A stretch of DNA of 64,000 nt from Streptomyces sp. NBC_00457 (GTDB lineage: Bacteria; Actinomycetota; Actinomycetes; Streptomycetales; Streptomycetaceae): the NCBI RefSeq assembly GCF_036014015.1, contig NZ_CP107905.1:5642001-5706000 (forward strand), written 5' to 3'. Shown in pieces: positions 1-7,548 of the stretch. The notes under the pieces were generated by a model, which saw nothing but the letters and a program-made list of their open reading frames with translations, did not search any database and had not been told where the DNA came from. Every line of letters starts with the position of its first letter. Position 1 is the first letter of the stretch. The translations under genes and the position numbers were made by a program.

Positions 1-861
1 TTGGTGCCCCGTCATGCGCGCCGCCGACGCGATCGTGGCGCGGGCCTCGCGTTCGGTGAGGCCGGTGTTGAGGGCTGCCTCGACGAACGGTTCGACGAGG
101 TCGGGGCCGATGCCGTCCTCGTAGGCGCGGCAAGCCGCCCAGAACAGGCGGGTGTTGCGCTGTCCCTCGTGGGCAGCGAGGACGAACTGGACGAGGCCCT
201 GGCCGTGCCCGCCGGTCGACGGGGGTGCGGGGTGCTGGGTACGGGGCGGTGGGAGCAGGAGGCGTAGGAGGGCGGCCGGGCAGGCCGCGGGGGCGAGGTG
301 GGCGGTGCCGGGGGCGGTGCTGTAGACGCCGTGCTCGGTGCGGGAGCCTGGGCCGACGAGGTAGCCGCCGGCGCCGCGGATGTCGATGCCGGGGGCCAGG
401 CGGCCCGCGGAGTTGGGGACGACGACGTCCGGCGGGCCGCTGAGCCAGAGGTGGCGGCCGCCGCTGGGGGTCAGGACGACGACGGTGGCGGGGATCGTGA
501 ACAGATGCCGCAGGGCCAGTTCGCGCAGGGCCGCCGAGGAGTCGGTGCCCGACTTGGTGTCCAGGTCGATGCCGATCAGGTGATGCGGAGGGAGGCCGCA
601 GGCGATGCCGTAGCCGGTGGCCCAGGGGGCGGCGGCGAACAGTTCGCGGATACGTGCCGGGTCGGTCGAGGCGTCGTACACCCCATGGCCGAAGCGGCCG
701 CATTCGCCGTGGCAGAGGGGTGCGGTGGGGTCGTCGCGGTGGGGGGAGCGCAGGGCCGGGAGTTTCGTCCGGGACAGGGGGATGACGGCCAGTCCGCGCT
801 CCGCGGCTGACAGGGCGTGTGCGAGGGCCAGCATCGTGGCCTGCCGATCGGTGGTGGCCAT
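1..861 (-). CDS. bifunctional DNA primase/polymerase (prim-pol), partial at left edge
   Basis: Reading from ATG at 861 the frame stays open to base 1 (287 codons) and continues past the edge, so the C-terminus is missing. The protein starts MATTDRQATMLALAHALSAA and carries hallmarks of the archaeo-eukaryotic primase/polymerase fold: GIDLDTKSG, an acidic metal-binding motif, and SGGRHLWL, the G-x-H nucleotide-binding motif, followed by GIDIRGAGGYLVGPGS. A Cys/His-containing insert (LCHGECGRFGHGVYD) lies near residue 50. Known family role: primer synthesis and repair-type polymerisation on mobile or host DNA. Small chromosomal prim-pols of this kind are common in Streptomyces and are often not phage-borne. 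No helicase domain is visible in the part present. Confidence 0.85.
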   Translation of the reverse strand, partial: MATTDRQATMLALAHALSAAERGLAVIPLSRTKLPALRSPHRDDPTAPLCHGECGRFGHGVYDASTDPARIRELFAAAPWATGYGIACGLPPHHLIGIDLDTKSGTDSSAALRELALRHLFTIPATVVVLTPSGGRHLWLSGPPDVVVPNSAGRLAPGIDIRGAGGYLVGPGSRTEHGVYSTAPGTAHLAPAACPAALLRLLLPPPRTQHPAPPSTGGHGQGLVQFVLAAHEGQRNTRLFWAACRAYEDGIGPDLVEPFVEAALNTGLTEREARATIASAARMTGHQ

Positions 862-1227
862 GCCTCCATGTTCGTACAGGTGTTCGAAAAAGGGAAGAGA
901 GGTCGAGCGCGACTCGCCGGGAACCGCATGTTGGCCGGATATACGCAGGAGCGCTTCACCCCTTGTGGCGCTTGGGGTGGAGGTGTCCGGCCCGCCCGGG
1001 CCTGTTACTGAAGGCAACCAAAGGGGTTTATCGACTTGTCATCACGCTTCAGGGCGAATAGGGGCTTCCGGGGTGGTTCGCCAGGGATTCGGTGGGCAAC
1101 TCTGATCTTGCGACGTCGTGCACAGCACTGAGGCGGATGGCCAACTGCCTTGGATCAAGCCGTACTTCACGTACCACGCGCACTTTCGGCCCGACGGCCG
1201 ATGCGCACCTTGTTCTGGAGGAACAAC
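862..1227. other. intergenic region upstream of the small secreted protein
   Basis: 366 bases between divergent genes. Only short shadow frames are present. The stretch must hold both promoters, but I see no convincing -35/-10 pair. A GC-rich palindromic run (ggcccgcccgggcc) lies near 990-1003. Confidence 0.4.
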
Positions 1228-1551
1228 ATGGCAAGCATCCGTACCGCCCGCGTCATCGCCGCCGTTTCCGCCCTTCCGCTCGCCGCGGCTCTCTTCGCCG
1301 GCGTCGCGACGGCGGACACCGGCGCCCTCGCGGGCGACGGATCGAACGCGACCGCCACCAATGCCTCCGCCGGCATCATCGGCAGCGGCGTCGGCGACGA
1401 CAACAACGGCAACTCGTCCACCACACAGCAGCAGGCGGTGGGCGACGGCGCCTCGAACCAGAGCAACACCGCCCAGGTCGACGGCTCCGCCTTCACGGCC
1501 ATCAACCAGGGCAACGAGAACGTCGCCGTCGGCTTCGCGCCCCTCTGGTGA
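1228..1551 (+). CDS. small secreted Asn/Ser/Gln-rich protein
   Basis: A 107-residue protein. The ATG at 1228 is chosen because GGAGG at 1217-1221 sits six bases upstream; longer in-frame extensions have no such site. Residues 1-31 form a Sec signal peptide (MASIRTAR, hydrophobic core, cleavage near VATA-DT). The mature part is small, without Cys, and rich in Asn, Gln, Ser and Gly, with repeated Asn-Gln-x-Asn type steps (GASNQSNTAQV, INQGNENVAVGF). These loosely resemble the strand-turn repeats of surface amyloids, but I do not recognise a chaplin or rodlin domain. It ends in the apolar FAPLW. Monocistronic, followed by a strong terminator. Function unknown; export is the only safe inference. 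Confidence 0.75.
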   Translation: MASIRTARVIAAVSALPLAAALFAGVATADTGALAGDGSNATATNASAGIIGSGVGDDNNGNSSTTQQQAVGDGASNQSNTAQVDGSAFTAINQGNENVAVGFAPLW

Positions 1552-1627
1552 GACCGGGAGGGCCGGCCCTCGGGCGCCGGTCCTGAACTCCCTTGTGGGG
1601 TGTGCTCTGTGGGGTGGTCACACGTCC

Positions 1628-1655
1628 GCGCGGCGGTGCTTCGGCACCGCCGCGC
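1628..1655 (+). terminator. intrinsic terminator with TTCG tetraloop
   Basis: A perfect 12-bp stem (GCGCGGCGGTGC / GCACCGCCGCGC) closes a TTCG tetraloop and is followed by aggcgtttt. It ends the small secreted protein transcript and insulates the steroid-type operon. Confidence 0.85.
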
Positions 1656-1703
1656 AGGCGTTTTCCGCGTGAGACAGGCGCTTTCCGGGCGCGGGCGACG
1701 ACC

Positions 1704-1736
1704 TTGACAGAGCACGGTATCTGACGGACAGTCAGA
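1704..1736 (+). promoter_or_regulatory. promoter with overlapping TetR-type operator of the igr-like operon
   Basis: A consensus -35 hexamer TTGACA lies at 1704-1709. The inverted repeat TCTGAC-GGACA-GTCAGA at 1720-1736 covers the place where the -10 should be, 38 bases before the GTG of the first gene. Placement suggests repression by a TetR-family protein, probably relieved by an acyl-CoA intermediate. The repressor gene is not in the immediate neighbourhood. Confidence 0.6.
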
Positions 1737-1774
1737 AACCCTCAGCCCGTACGACGTCCCGGAGGGCCGTCACC

Positions 1775-2950
1775 GTGCACCTCGCCCCCACCGAGCGCCA
1801 GCGGCGGCTGCGCGCCGAGCTGCGTACGTACTTCCGGGCCCTCATGCCGGACGGACCGCCCCCTGTTGAGGAGCACGCGCGCGTGCGCGCACTGCGACGT
1901 CGTATCGGCGCGGACGGCTGGCTGGGGCTCGGATGGCCCGTCGAGTACGGCGGTCAGGGCCGGGGCGCGGACGAGCAGTTCGTCTTCTTCGACGAGGCGT
2001 ACCGCGCGGGCGCGCCCGTCTCGATGGTCACCCTGAACACGGTCGGGCCGACCCTGATGAAGTACGGCAGCGAGGAGCAGAAGGCCGCCTTCCTGCCGGG
2101 CATCCTGCGCGGGGAACTCGTCTTCGCGATCGGCTACAGCGAGCCGTCGGCGGGGACCGACCTGGCGTCGCTGCGGACCCGGGCGGTACGGGACGGCGCG
2201 GGCGACTGGCTCGTCGACGGGCAGAAGATCTTCACCTCCGGCGCCCAGCACGCCGACTGGATCTGGCTGGCCTGCCGCACCGACCCTGACGCCCCCAAAC
2301 ACCGTGGCATCTCGATCCTCCTCATCCCCACCGACGCCCCCGGCTTCTCCTGGACGCCGATCGAGACGGTCGGCGGGCAGACCACGACAGCCACGTACTA
2401 CGACGCCGTCCGCGTCCCGGCCGGCAACCTCGTCGGCGCGGAGAACGAGGGCTGGACGCTCATCACCAACCAGCTCAACCACGAGCGGGTCGCCCTCGCC
2501 GCGCTCGGCATGCAGGCCGAGGACTTCTACACGGCCGCGCTGAACGCCGTACGCACCCCCGATCCGGTGACGGGGAGGCGCCGGGTTGACGAGCCGTGGG
2601 TGCGCTCGCGGCTGGCCGAGGCACATGCCCGGCTGGCGGCATCGCGTCTGCTCAGCTGGCGTCTGGTGGGGGATGTGGGGGCGGGCCGCCTCGCGCCCGG
2701 CGACGCGAGCGGGGTGAAAGTCGCGGGAACCGAATCGGCGGTGGCGGTGTACCGAATATGTCAGCACGCGATCGGGACGGACGGGCTGGCAGGGCTGGTT
2801 CGTTCGGGGTCGCCGGGGGCGTTCGGGGACGGCGAGCTGGAGCGGCTGAACAGGGCGGCGCAGATCAACACGTTCGGGGGCGGGGTGAGCGAGGTGCAGC
2901 GGGAGATCGTCGCGACGATGCGGCTCGGGATGACGAGGGGGCGGCGGTGA
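1775..2950 (+). CDS. acyl-CoA dehydrogenase, FadE29/ChsE2-like subunit
   Basis: 391 residues, GTG start with GGAGG nine bases upstream. It has the acyl-CoA dehydrogenase layout: helical N-domain (1-115), FAD-contact strand AIGYSEPSAGTDL (119-130), middle beta domain with FTSGAQHADW, and a C-terminal helical domain ending in the flavin-contacting INTFGGGVSEVQREI. Glu237 in NHERVA is a candidate catalytic base. In the mycobacterial igr operon FadE28 and FadE29 form a heterotetramer that dehydrogenates the 3-carbon side chain of steroid-CoA esters. The same pair occurs here, with the second subunit two genes downstream. The stop overlaps the next start by GTGA, so translational coupling is likely. 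The gene order, not one motif, supports the steroid assignment. Confidence 0.85.
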   Translation: MHLAPTERQRRLRAELRTYFRALMPDGPPPVEEHARVRALRRRIGADGWLGLGWPVEYGGQGRGADEQFVFFDEAYRAGAPVSMVTLNTVGPTLMKYGSEEQKAAFLPGILRGELVFAIGYSEPSAGTDLASLRTRAVRDGAGDWLVDGQKIFTSGAQHADWIWLACRTDPDAPKHRGISILLIPTDAPGFSWTPIETVGGQTTTATYYDAVRVPAGNLVGAENEGWTLITNQLNHERVALAALGMQAEDFYTAALNAVRTPDPVTGRRRVDEPWVRSRLAEAHARLAASRLLSWRLVGDVGAGRLAPGDASGVKVAGTESAVAVYRICQHAIGTDGLAGLVRSGSPGAFGDGELERLNRAAQINTFGGGVSEVQREIVATMRLGMTRGRR

Positions 2951-2988
2951 GCGGACAAGGGACGGCGGTGAGCGGACAGGGGACGGGG
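2947..2988 (+). repeat. 21-bp tandem duplication at a start codon
   Basis: Two near-identical 21-base units beginning gtgagcggaca(a/g)gggac give three in-frame GTG codons (2947, 2968, 2989), each with its own purine-rich run upstream. A third, diverged unit begins at 2989. It adds MSGQGTAVSGQGTG to the protein or leaves a choice of starts. Confidence 0.8.
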
Positions 2989-3903
2989 GTGAGCGAGGTG
3001 CAGGACGAGTTGGGGGCGCGGCTGAAGGCGTTCGAGGGGCGGGCGACCGCCGTCGCGCGCGCGGGCAAGGATCCGGTCAACGAACCGATGATCCGGCACT
3101 GGTGCGAGGCGCTGGGCGACACCAACCCGGCGTATTCGGGGCCGGACGCCATCGCCCCGCCCACCATGTTCCAGGCATGGACCATGGGCGGCCTCTCCGG
3201 GCATACGGGACGCTCCCAGGCGTACGACGACCTGCTCACCCTCCTCGACGAGGCGGGCTGCACCTCGGTCGTCGCCACCGACTGCGAGCAGGAGTATCTG
3301 CGTCCCCTGCGACCCGGCGACGAGATCACCTTCGACGCGGTGATCGAGTCGGTGTCGGACCGCAAGACGACCAAGCTGGGCACGGGGTATTTCGTCACGA
3401 CCCGCATGGACGTCCGGGTGGGACAGGACCTGGTCGGCACCCACCGCTTCCGCATCCTCAAATACGCCCCCGTGCGGAAGACGCCGAAAGCCCCCCGCCC
3501 CCGGCCGGTGATCAACCGCGACAACGCCGGCTTCTGGGAAGGAGTGGACCGGCATCAGCTCCTCATCCAGCGCTGCACGGGCTGCACGACCCTGCGTTTC
3601 CCCTGGCTGCCGGGGTGCAACGCATGCGGCGGCCTGGACTGGGACACGGTGGAGGCAAGCGGCGAGGGCACGGTCTATTCGTACGTCGTGATGCACCACC
3701 CGCCGTTCCCGGCCCTCGATCCTCCGTATGCCGTCGGCCTGATCGAGCTGGCGGAAGGCGTGCGGATGATCAGCAACGTGGTGGGGGTGCCGTACGACAA
3801 GGTCCGCATCGGCCTGCCGGTACGGCTCGAATTCCAGCGGTACGAGGATCCGGGCGGTGCCTTGGTCCTGCCCGTCTTCCGGGTCCCGGAGGGTGAGGTC
3901 TGA
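2947..3903 (+). CDS. MaoC-like dehydratase fused to DUF35 OB-fold (ChsH2-like)
   Basis: 318 residues if started at GTG 2947 (GTGA overlap with the gene before). In-frame GTGs at 2968 and 2989 are alternatives because the first 42 bases are a 21-bp tandem duplication; homology-like sequence begins only at VQDELGARL. The N-half is a hot-dog MaoC dehydratase. The C-half is a DUF35 domain with a rubredoxin-like zinc site CTGC-x10-CNAC followed by an OB fold. In mycobacteria ChsH2 pairs with ChsH1 for enoyl-CoA hydration, and its DUF35 part docks the Ltp2 aldolase so that hydration and carbon-carbon cleavage are coupled. ChsH1- and Ltp2-like partners are two and three genes downstream. Confidence 0.85.
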   Translation: MSGQGTAVSGQGTGVSEVQDELGARLKAFEGRATAVARAGKDPVNEPMIRHWCEALGDTNPAYSGPDAIAPPTMFQAWTMGGLSGHTGRSQAYDDLLTLLDEAGCTSVVATDCEQEYLRPLRPGDEITFDAVIESVSDRKTTKLGTGYFVTTRMDVRVGQDLVGTHRFRILKYAPVRKTPKAPRPRPVINRDNAGFWEGVDRHQLLIQRCTGCTTLRFPWLPGCNACGGLDWDTVEASGEGTVYSYVVMHHPPFPALDPPYAVGLIELAEGVRMISNVVGVPYDKVRIGLPVRLEFQRYEDPGGALVLPVFRVPEGEV

Positions 3904-3904
3904 C

Positions 3905-5131
3905 ATGGACTTCACGCCCACCCAGGAGCAGGCCGCCGCCCAGGAACTGGCCGCGCGGATCTTCGGCGACCTCGCCACGCACGAACGGCTGACGGCCGCC
4001 GGAACAGACAGCGACCCGGAGCTGTGGAAGGCCCTGTGCGCCGCCGGACTCATCGGCGCCGTCCAGGAGGTGGGCCTCCTGGGCCTCGTCCTCCTCCTGG
4101 AGGAGCAGGGCCGGACGACGGCCCAGGTGCCTTTTGCGGCCACATGTGTGTACGGACTGCTGGCGGTGTCGTCCCACGGCACGGCGGAGCAGCGCGAGCG
4201 GTTGCTGCCGGGGATCATCGACGGCTCGGTGGTGGTCAGCGGGGCATTTCCGGCACAGGGAGGGGTACGGGCGGCTGCGGACGGCGAGCTGACCGGCACG
4301 GTCCCCGTCGTGCCCTGGCTGCGGGACGCCACGCATGTCCTGGTGGCCGACGCGGACCGGAATCTATGGCTGGTGCCGACCGCCAGCCACGTGGAGTGGC
4401 AGCCGGTCGAACTATCGGCGCCCTGGGCGGCGGGGCGACTCGTACTGGAGGGAACCGACGCCGAGCTGCTCGGCGGGCCTGGTGCCGAACGGCTCGGCGG
4501 CACCGAGCACTTCAGCGCCCCCGGTGTCGAACGGCTCGGCGGGCCCGGTGCTGATCGGCTCGGCGGCACCGAGCACCTCAGCGGCCCCACTGCCCAACGC
4601 CTCAGCGGCGTTGGCGCCGGACAGATCGGCGGCGTAGGCGCCGAACACCCCGCCGGACCCGACGCCTACGCCGACGTCCTCGCCATTGCCCGCACCGCCT
4701 TCGCCGGTCTCCAGGCCGGTGTCTGCGCCGGTTCCCTTGCGCGGGCCGTGGCGCACACGAACAGCCGGGAGCAGTTCGGGCGACCGCTCGCCACCAAGCA
4801 GGCCGTCCAACTCCGGGCAGCGGACGCGTATATGGACACGGAGGCGATAAGGGTGACGGCGTACGAGGCGGCGTGGCGGCGCGACACCGGGCTCCCCTAC
4901 GCCTCGCATGCGCTGGCCGCCGCCTGGTGGGCGTCCGAGGCGGGCAGCCGCGTCGTCCACGCGGGCCAGCATCTGCACGGCGGCGCGGGAGCCGACCTGG
5001 ACCATCCGGTGCACCGGCACTTCCTGTGGGGCCGGCAGTTGGACGCATATCTGGGATGCGGCGACGAACTACTGCAGGAACTGGGCGAGTTGATCAAGGA
5101 AGGGGAGGAGGGCGAGGCATGGGATCGATGA
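3905..5131 (+). CDS. acyl-CoA dehydrogenase-like subunit, FadE28/ChsE1-like, with repeat insertion
   Basis: 408 residues from ATG 3905, one base after the previous stop. The N-domain MDFTPTQEQ and C-domain (REQFGRPLATKQAVQLRAAD, then GQHLHGGAGADLDHPVHR) fit the FadE28 branch, the poorly conserved partner subunit of the ChsE1-ChsE2 heterotetramer. The beta domain is short, and the usual catalytic Glu region is not evident, as expected if FadE29 supplies it. The unusual part is residues ~190-253: a Gly/Leu-rich tandem repeat (GGPGAERLGGTEH type) between the beta domain and the helical C-domain, where the fold would expect a short loop. TGA overlaps an alternative ATG of the next gene. Confidence 0.8.
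   Translation: MDFTPTQEQAAAQELAARIFGDLATHERLTAAGTDSDPELWKALCAAGLIGAVQEVGLLGLVLLLEEQGRTTAQVPFAATCVYGLLAVSSHGTAEQRERLLPGIIDGSVVVSGAFPAQGGVRAAADGELTGTVPVVPWLRDATHVLVADADRNLWLVPTASHVEWQPVELSAPWAAGRLVLEGTDAELLGGPGAERLGGTEHFSAPGVERLGGPGADRLGGTEHLSGPTAQRLSGVGAGQIGGVGAEHPAGPDAYADVLAIARTAFAGLQAGVCAGSLARAVAHTNSREQFGRPLATKQAVQLRAADAYMDTEAIRVTAYEAAWRRDTGLPYASHALAAAWWASEAGSRVVHAGQHLHGGAGADLDHPVHRHFLWGRQLDAYLGCGDELLQELGELIKEGEEGEAWDR
4472..4603 (+). repeat. two 66-bp in-frame tandem repeats inside the FadE28-like gene
   Basis: Copy one 4472-4537 and copy two 4538-4603 encode 22-residue units of the pattern GGPGAxRLGGTEHxS. A decayed third unit (SGVGAGQIGGVGAEHPAGPD) follows. The insertion keeps the reading frame. 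Confidence 0.85.
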
Positions 5132-5565
5132 GGACCGGCGACCGACTGCCGAGGGTCGACGACCGACTGCCGAGGGTCGGCGACCGACTGCCGCCGCTGG
5201 AGATCGAGATCACCCGCACGCTCATCGTGGCCGGAGCGATCGCCTCCCGGGACTACCAGGACGTGCACCACGATGCGGAACTGGCCCGCCAGAAGGGCTC
5301 CCCCGACATCTTCATGAACATCCTGACCACCAACGGCCTGGTGGGCCGCTACATCACGGACCACTTCGGCCCGACAGCCGTCCTGCGCAAGGTGGCGATC
5401 AGGCTGGGCGCACCCAACTACCCGGGAGACACGATGGTGTTGACGGGGACGGTGGACGAGCTCGACGGCGACACCGCGACGGTACGGGTCGTGGGGGACA
5501 ACGGCATCGGCAGACATGTGACCGGCACGGTGACGGTCACCGTACCGACGGGGGGTGCGCGATGA
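5119..5565 (+). CDS. MaoC-family dehydratase (ChsH1-like)
   Basis: 148 residues. ATG 5119 is preferred: GGAGG at 5104-5108 lies ten bases upstream; ATG 5128, overlapping the previous TGA, is possible. A hot-dog fold is indicated by ASRDYQDVHHDAELA (the Asp/His catalytic dyad region of MaoC hydratases), followed by the long-helix segment DIFMNILTTNGLVGRY. The N-terminus contains a tandem repeat, DRLPRVDDRLPRVGDRLP, from a 21-bp DNA duplication. In mycobacteria ChsH1 with ChsH2 hydrates the unsaturated steroid side-chain CoA ester. Its ATGA overlap with the downstream gene marks tight coupling. Confidence 0.82.
   Translation: MGSMRTGDRLPRVDDRLPRVGDRLPPLEIEITRTLIVAGAIASRDYQDVHHDAELARQKGSPDIFMNILTTNGLVGRYITDHFGPTAVLRKVAIRLGAPNYPGDTMVLTGTVDELDGDTATVRVVGDNGIGRHVTGTVTVTVPTGGAR
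5143..5196 (+). repeat. 21-bp tandem repeat near the start of the ChsH1-like gene
   Basis: The unit gaccgactgccgagggtcg recurs twice with a partial third copy (gaccgactgccg). It lies in frame and adds the charged N-terminal repeat of the protein. The period equals that of the duplication at 2947-2988 in the same operon. Confidence 0.8.
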
Positions 5566-6725
5566 GCACCCGAACCCCGGACACCCTCGGCGGGCGCGCC
5601 GCGATCGTCGGGATCGGCGCCACCGAGTTCTCCAAGGACTCGGGCCGCAGTGAGCTCCGGCTGGCCGTGGAGGCGGTGCGGGCGGCGCTGGACGACGCGG
5701 GGCTGACACCGGGGGATGTGGACGGGATGGTCACGTTCACGATGGACACCAGCCCGGAGATCACGGTGGCGCAGGCCTGCGGGATGGGCGAGCTGTCCTT
5801 CTTCTCCCGGGTGCACTACGGCGGCGGAGCGGCCTGCGCGACCGTTCAGCAGGCGGCACTCGCCATCGCCACGGGCGTGGCCGAGGTGGTGGTCTGCTAC
5901 CGCGCGTTCAACGAGCGGTCGGGCCGGAGGTTCGGCTCGGGTGTGCAGCACCGGGAGCCGTCGGCGGAGGGCGCGGCGCTGGGCTGGTCCCTGCCGTTCG
6001 GGCTGCTCACCCCGGCCTCCTGGGTGGCGATGGTGGCTCAGCGGTATCTGCACACCTATGGGCTGACCCCGGAGGTGTTCGGGCATGTGGCCGTCGTGGA
6101 CCGCAAGTACGCGGCCACCAACCCGGCGGCGTACTTCCACGGCAGACCGATCACCCTCGCCGACCACGCGGCCTCGCGCTGGATCGCCGAACCGCTCAGG
6201 CTGCTGGACTGCTGCCAGGAGACGGACGGCGGTCAGGCCATCGTCGTCACCTCCGTGGAGCGGGCCCGCGACCTGCCGAACCCCCCAGCGGTCGTCGCAG
6301 CCGCCGCCCAGGGGGCGGGGCGTGCTCAGGAGCAGATGACCAGCTTCTACCGGGACGACCTGACCGGCCTGCCGGAGATGGGCGTGGTGGCCCGCCGGCT
6401 GTGGGGCAGCTCCGGGCTCACCCCGGCCGACATCGATGTGGGGATCCTGTACGACCACTTCACACCGTTCGTGCTCATGCAGTTGGAGGAGTTCGGGTTC
6501 TGCGGAAAGGGTGAGGCCGCTGACTTCATGGCGGAGGAGCGGCTGCCGGTCAATACGCACGGGGGACAGTTGGGCGAGGCGTATCTGCACGGGATGAACG
6601 GGATCGCCGAGGGGGTACGGCAGCTGCGGGGTACATCCGTCAACCAGATACCGGGGGCCGGCCGGGTCCTGGTGACCGCGGGGACAGGTGTGCCGACGTC
6701 GGGGCTGGTCCTGGAGGGAGCGTGA
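5562..6725 (+). CDS. Ltp2-like steroid side-chain aldolase (thiolase fold)
   Basis: 387 residues, starting in an ATGA overlap with the gene before. It is a thiolase-superfamily protein of the SCP2/lipid-transfer type: AAIVGIGATEFSKDSG at the N-terminus, HYGGGAACATVQQAALAI, and C-terminal LPVNTHGGQLGEAYLHG and NQIPGAGRVLVTAG. The family (Ltp2, Rv3540c type) is a retro-aldolase, not a true thiolase. Tyrosines in the equivalents of YDHFTP and GEAYLHG have been proposed as catalytic in Ltp2 proteins, and both are present. It would split propionyl-CoA from the hydroxylated 17-side chain, leaving a 17-ketosteroid. It is the last gene of the operon; no clear terminator follows. Confidence 0.85.
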   Translation: MSTRTPDTLGGRAAIVGIGATEFSKDSGRSELRLAVEAVRAALDDAGLTPGDVDGMVTFTMDTSPEITVAQACGMGELSFFSRVHYGGGAACATVQQAALAIATGVAEVVVCYRAFNERSGRRFGSGVQHREPSAEGAALGWSLPFGLLTPASWVAMVAQRYLHTYGLTPEVFGHVAVVDRKYAATNPAAYFHGRPITLADHAASRWIAEPLRLLDCCQETDGGQAIVVTSVERARDLPNPPAVVAAAAQGAGRAQEQMTSFYRDDLTGLPEMGVVARRLWGSSGLTPADIDVGILYDHFTPFVLMQLEEFGFCGKGEAADFMAEERLPVNTHGGQLGEAYLHGMNGIAEGVRQLRGTSVNQIPGAGRVLVTAGTGVPTSGLVLEGA

Positions 6726-6999
6726 GGCAGGTGCCGTGGGGGAACCCGGGCCGGGGCTGCCGCACGGGGACCGGGGACCGGCGTCAGGGGACCGCCGCCA
6801 TGCCGGGCCCCATGCCGGCCGCAAAGGCACAGGACCCGGCACCCTGGTCGTAGCCCCCAGGGGTAAACCCGCAGTAGGTGTCCTCCTCCGGTCCACCTTC
6901 AGGAGGTGCAGTCGGCACCACCCCTACAACCTGAGGGGGAGTGCGCTTCGGGACCTGCGGCCGATCCGCTGGAGAGGGGGTCGCTCATAGCGTGGAGCC
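6726..6999 (+). other. intergenic region before the ECF sigma gene
   Basis: 274 bases with no supported gene. It should hold the sigma gene promoter. A weak hairpin is possible around 6880-6910 (cctcctccgg / aggaggtgc); nothing else stands out. Confidence 0.35.
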
Positions 7000-7548
7000 A
7001 TGACCACAACCGTCTGCACCAGCGCTTCCCAAGCCGCGACGCGGTCGCTGACGTACCCGTCGTTCTCGTCGTACGTCAAGGCCCGCCAGCCGGTGCTGCT
7101 GCGTACCGCCCGGTCGCTCACCGCGAACCCGAGCGACGCGGAGGATCTGCTGCAGACGGCGCTGACCAAGACGTATGTCGCCTGGGAGCGGATCGAGGAC
7201 CACCGCGCGCTCGACGGCTATGTGCGCCGGGCGCTGCTGAACACCCGGACATCCCAGTGGCGTAAGCGCAAGGTGGACGAGTTCGCCTGCGACGAGCTGC
7301 CGGAGCCCGAGCCGGTCCCCGGCGGGGACGACCCGGCCGAACAGCAGGCGCTGCACGACGCGATGTGGCGGGCGATCTCCAAACTGCCCGCACGGCAGCG
7401 CGCGATGGTCGTCCTGAGGTACTACGAGGACCTCAGCGAAGCCCAGACGGCCGAGGTGCTCGGAGTCTCGGTGGGCACGGTCAAGTCAGCGGTGTCCCGC
7501 GCCCTCGGCAAGCTGCGCGAGGACGCGGAGCTGTTGCTGGTTCGCTAG
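7000..7548 (+). CDS. ECF sigma factor, SigE-family (actinobacterial)
   Basis: 182 residues. Sigma-70 region 2 is visible in RTARSLTANPSDAEDLLQTA and the following TYVAWERIEDH. Region 4 is a helix-turn-helix, LPARQRAMVVLRYYEDLSE then VLGVSVGTVKSAVSRALGKL. No anti-sigma gene is adjacent. The stop TAG (7546-7548) is made of the TA target site of the IS630 element plus the first base of that element. The pre-insertion sequence also gives TAG, so the protein is unchanged, but its own 3' untranslated region and any co-transcribed gene have been moved 1154 bp away. Role: transcription of an unknown regulon. Confidence 0.85.
   Translation: MTTTVCTSASQAATRSLTYPSFSSYVKARQPVLLRTARSLTANPSDAEDLLQTALTKTYVAWERIEDHRALDGYVRRALLNTRTSQWRKRKVDEFACDELPEPEPVPGGDDPAEQQALHDAMWRAISKLPARQRAMVVLRYYEDLSEAQTAEVLGVSVGTVKSAVSRALGKLREDAELLLVR

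Noticed and set aside
2761..4590. A 609-codon minus-strand frame across the steroid operon
   Set aside because: High GC makes long antisense frames common; Ser/Pro/Arg-rich, no recognisable sequence.
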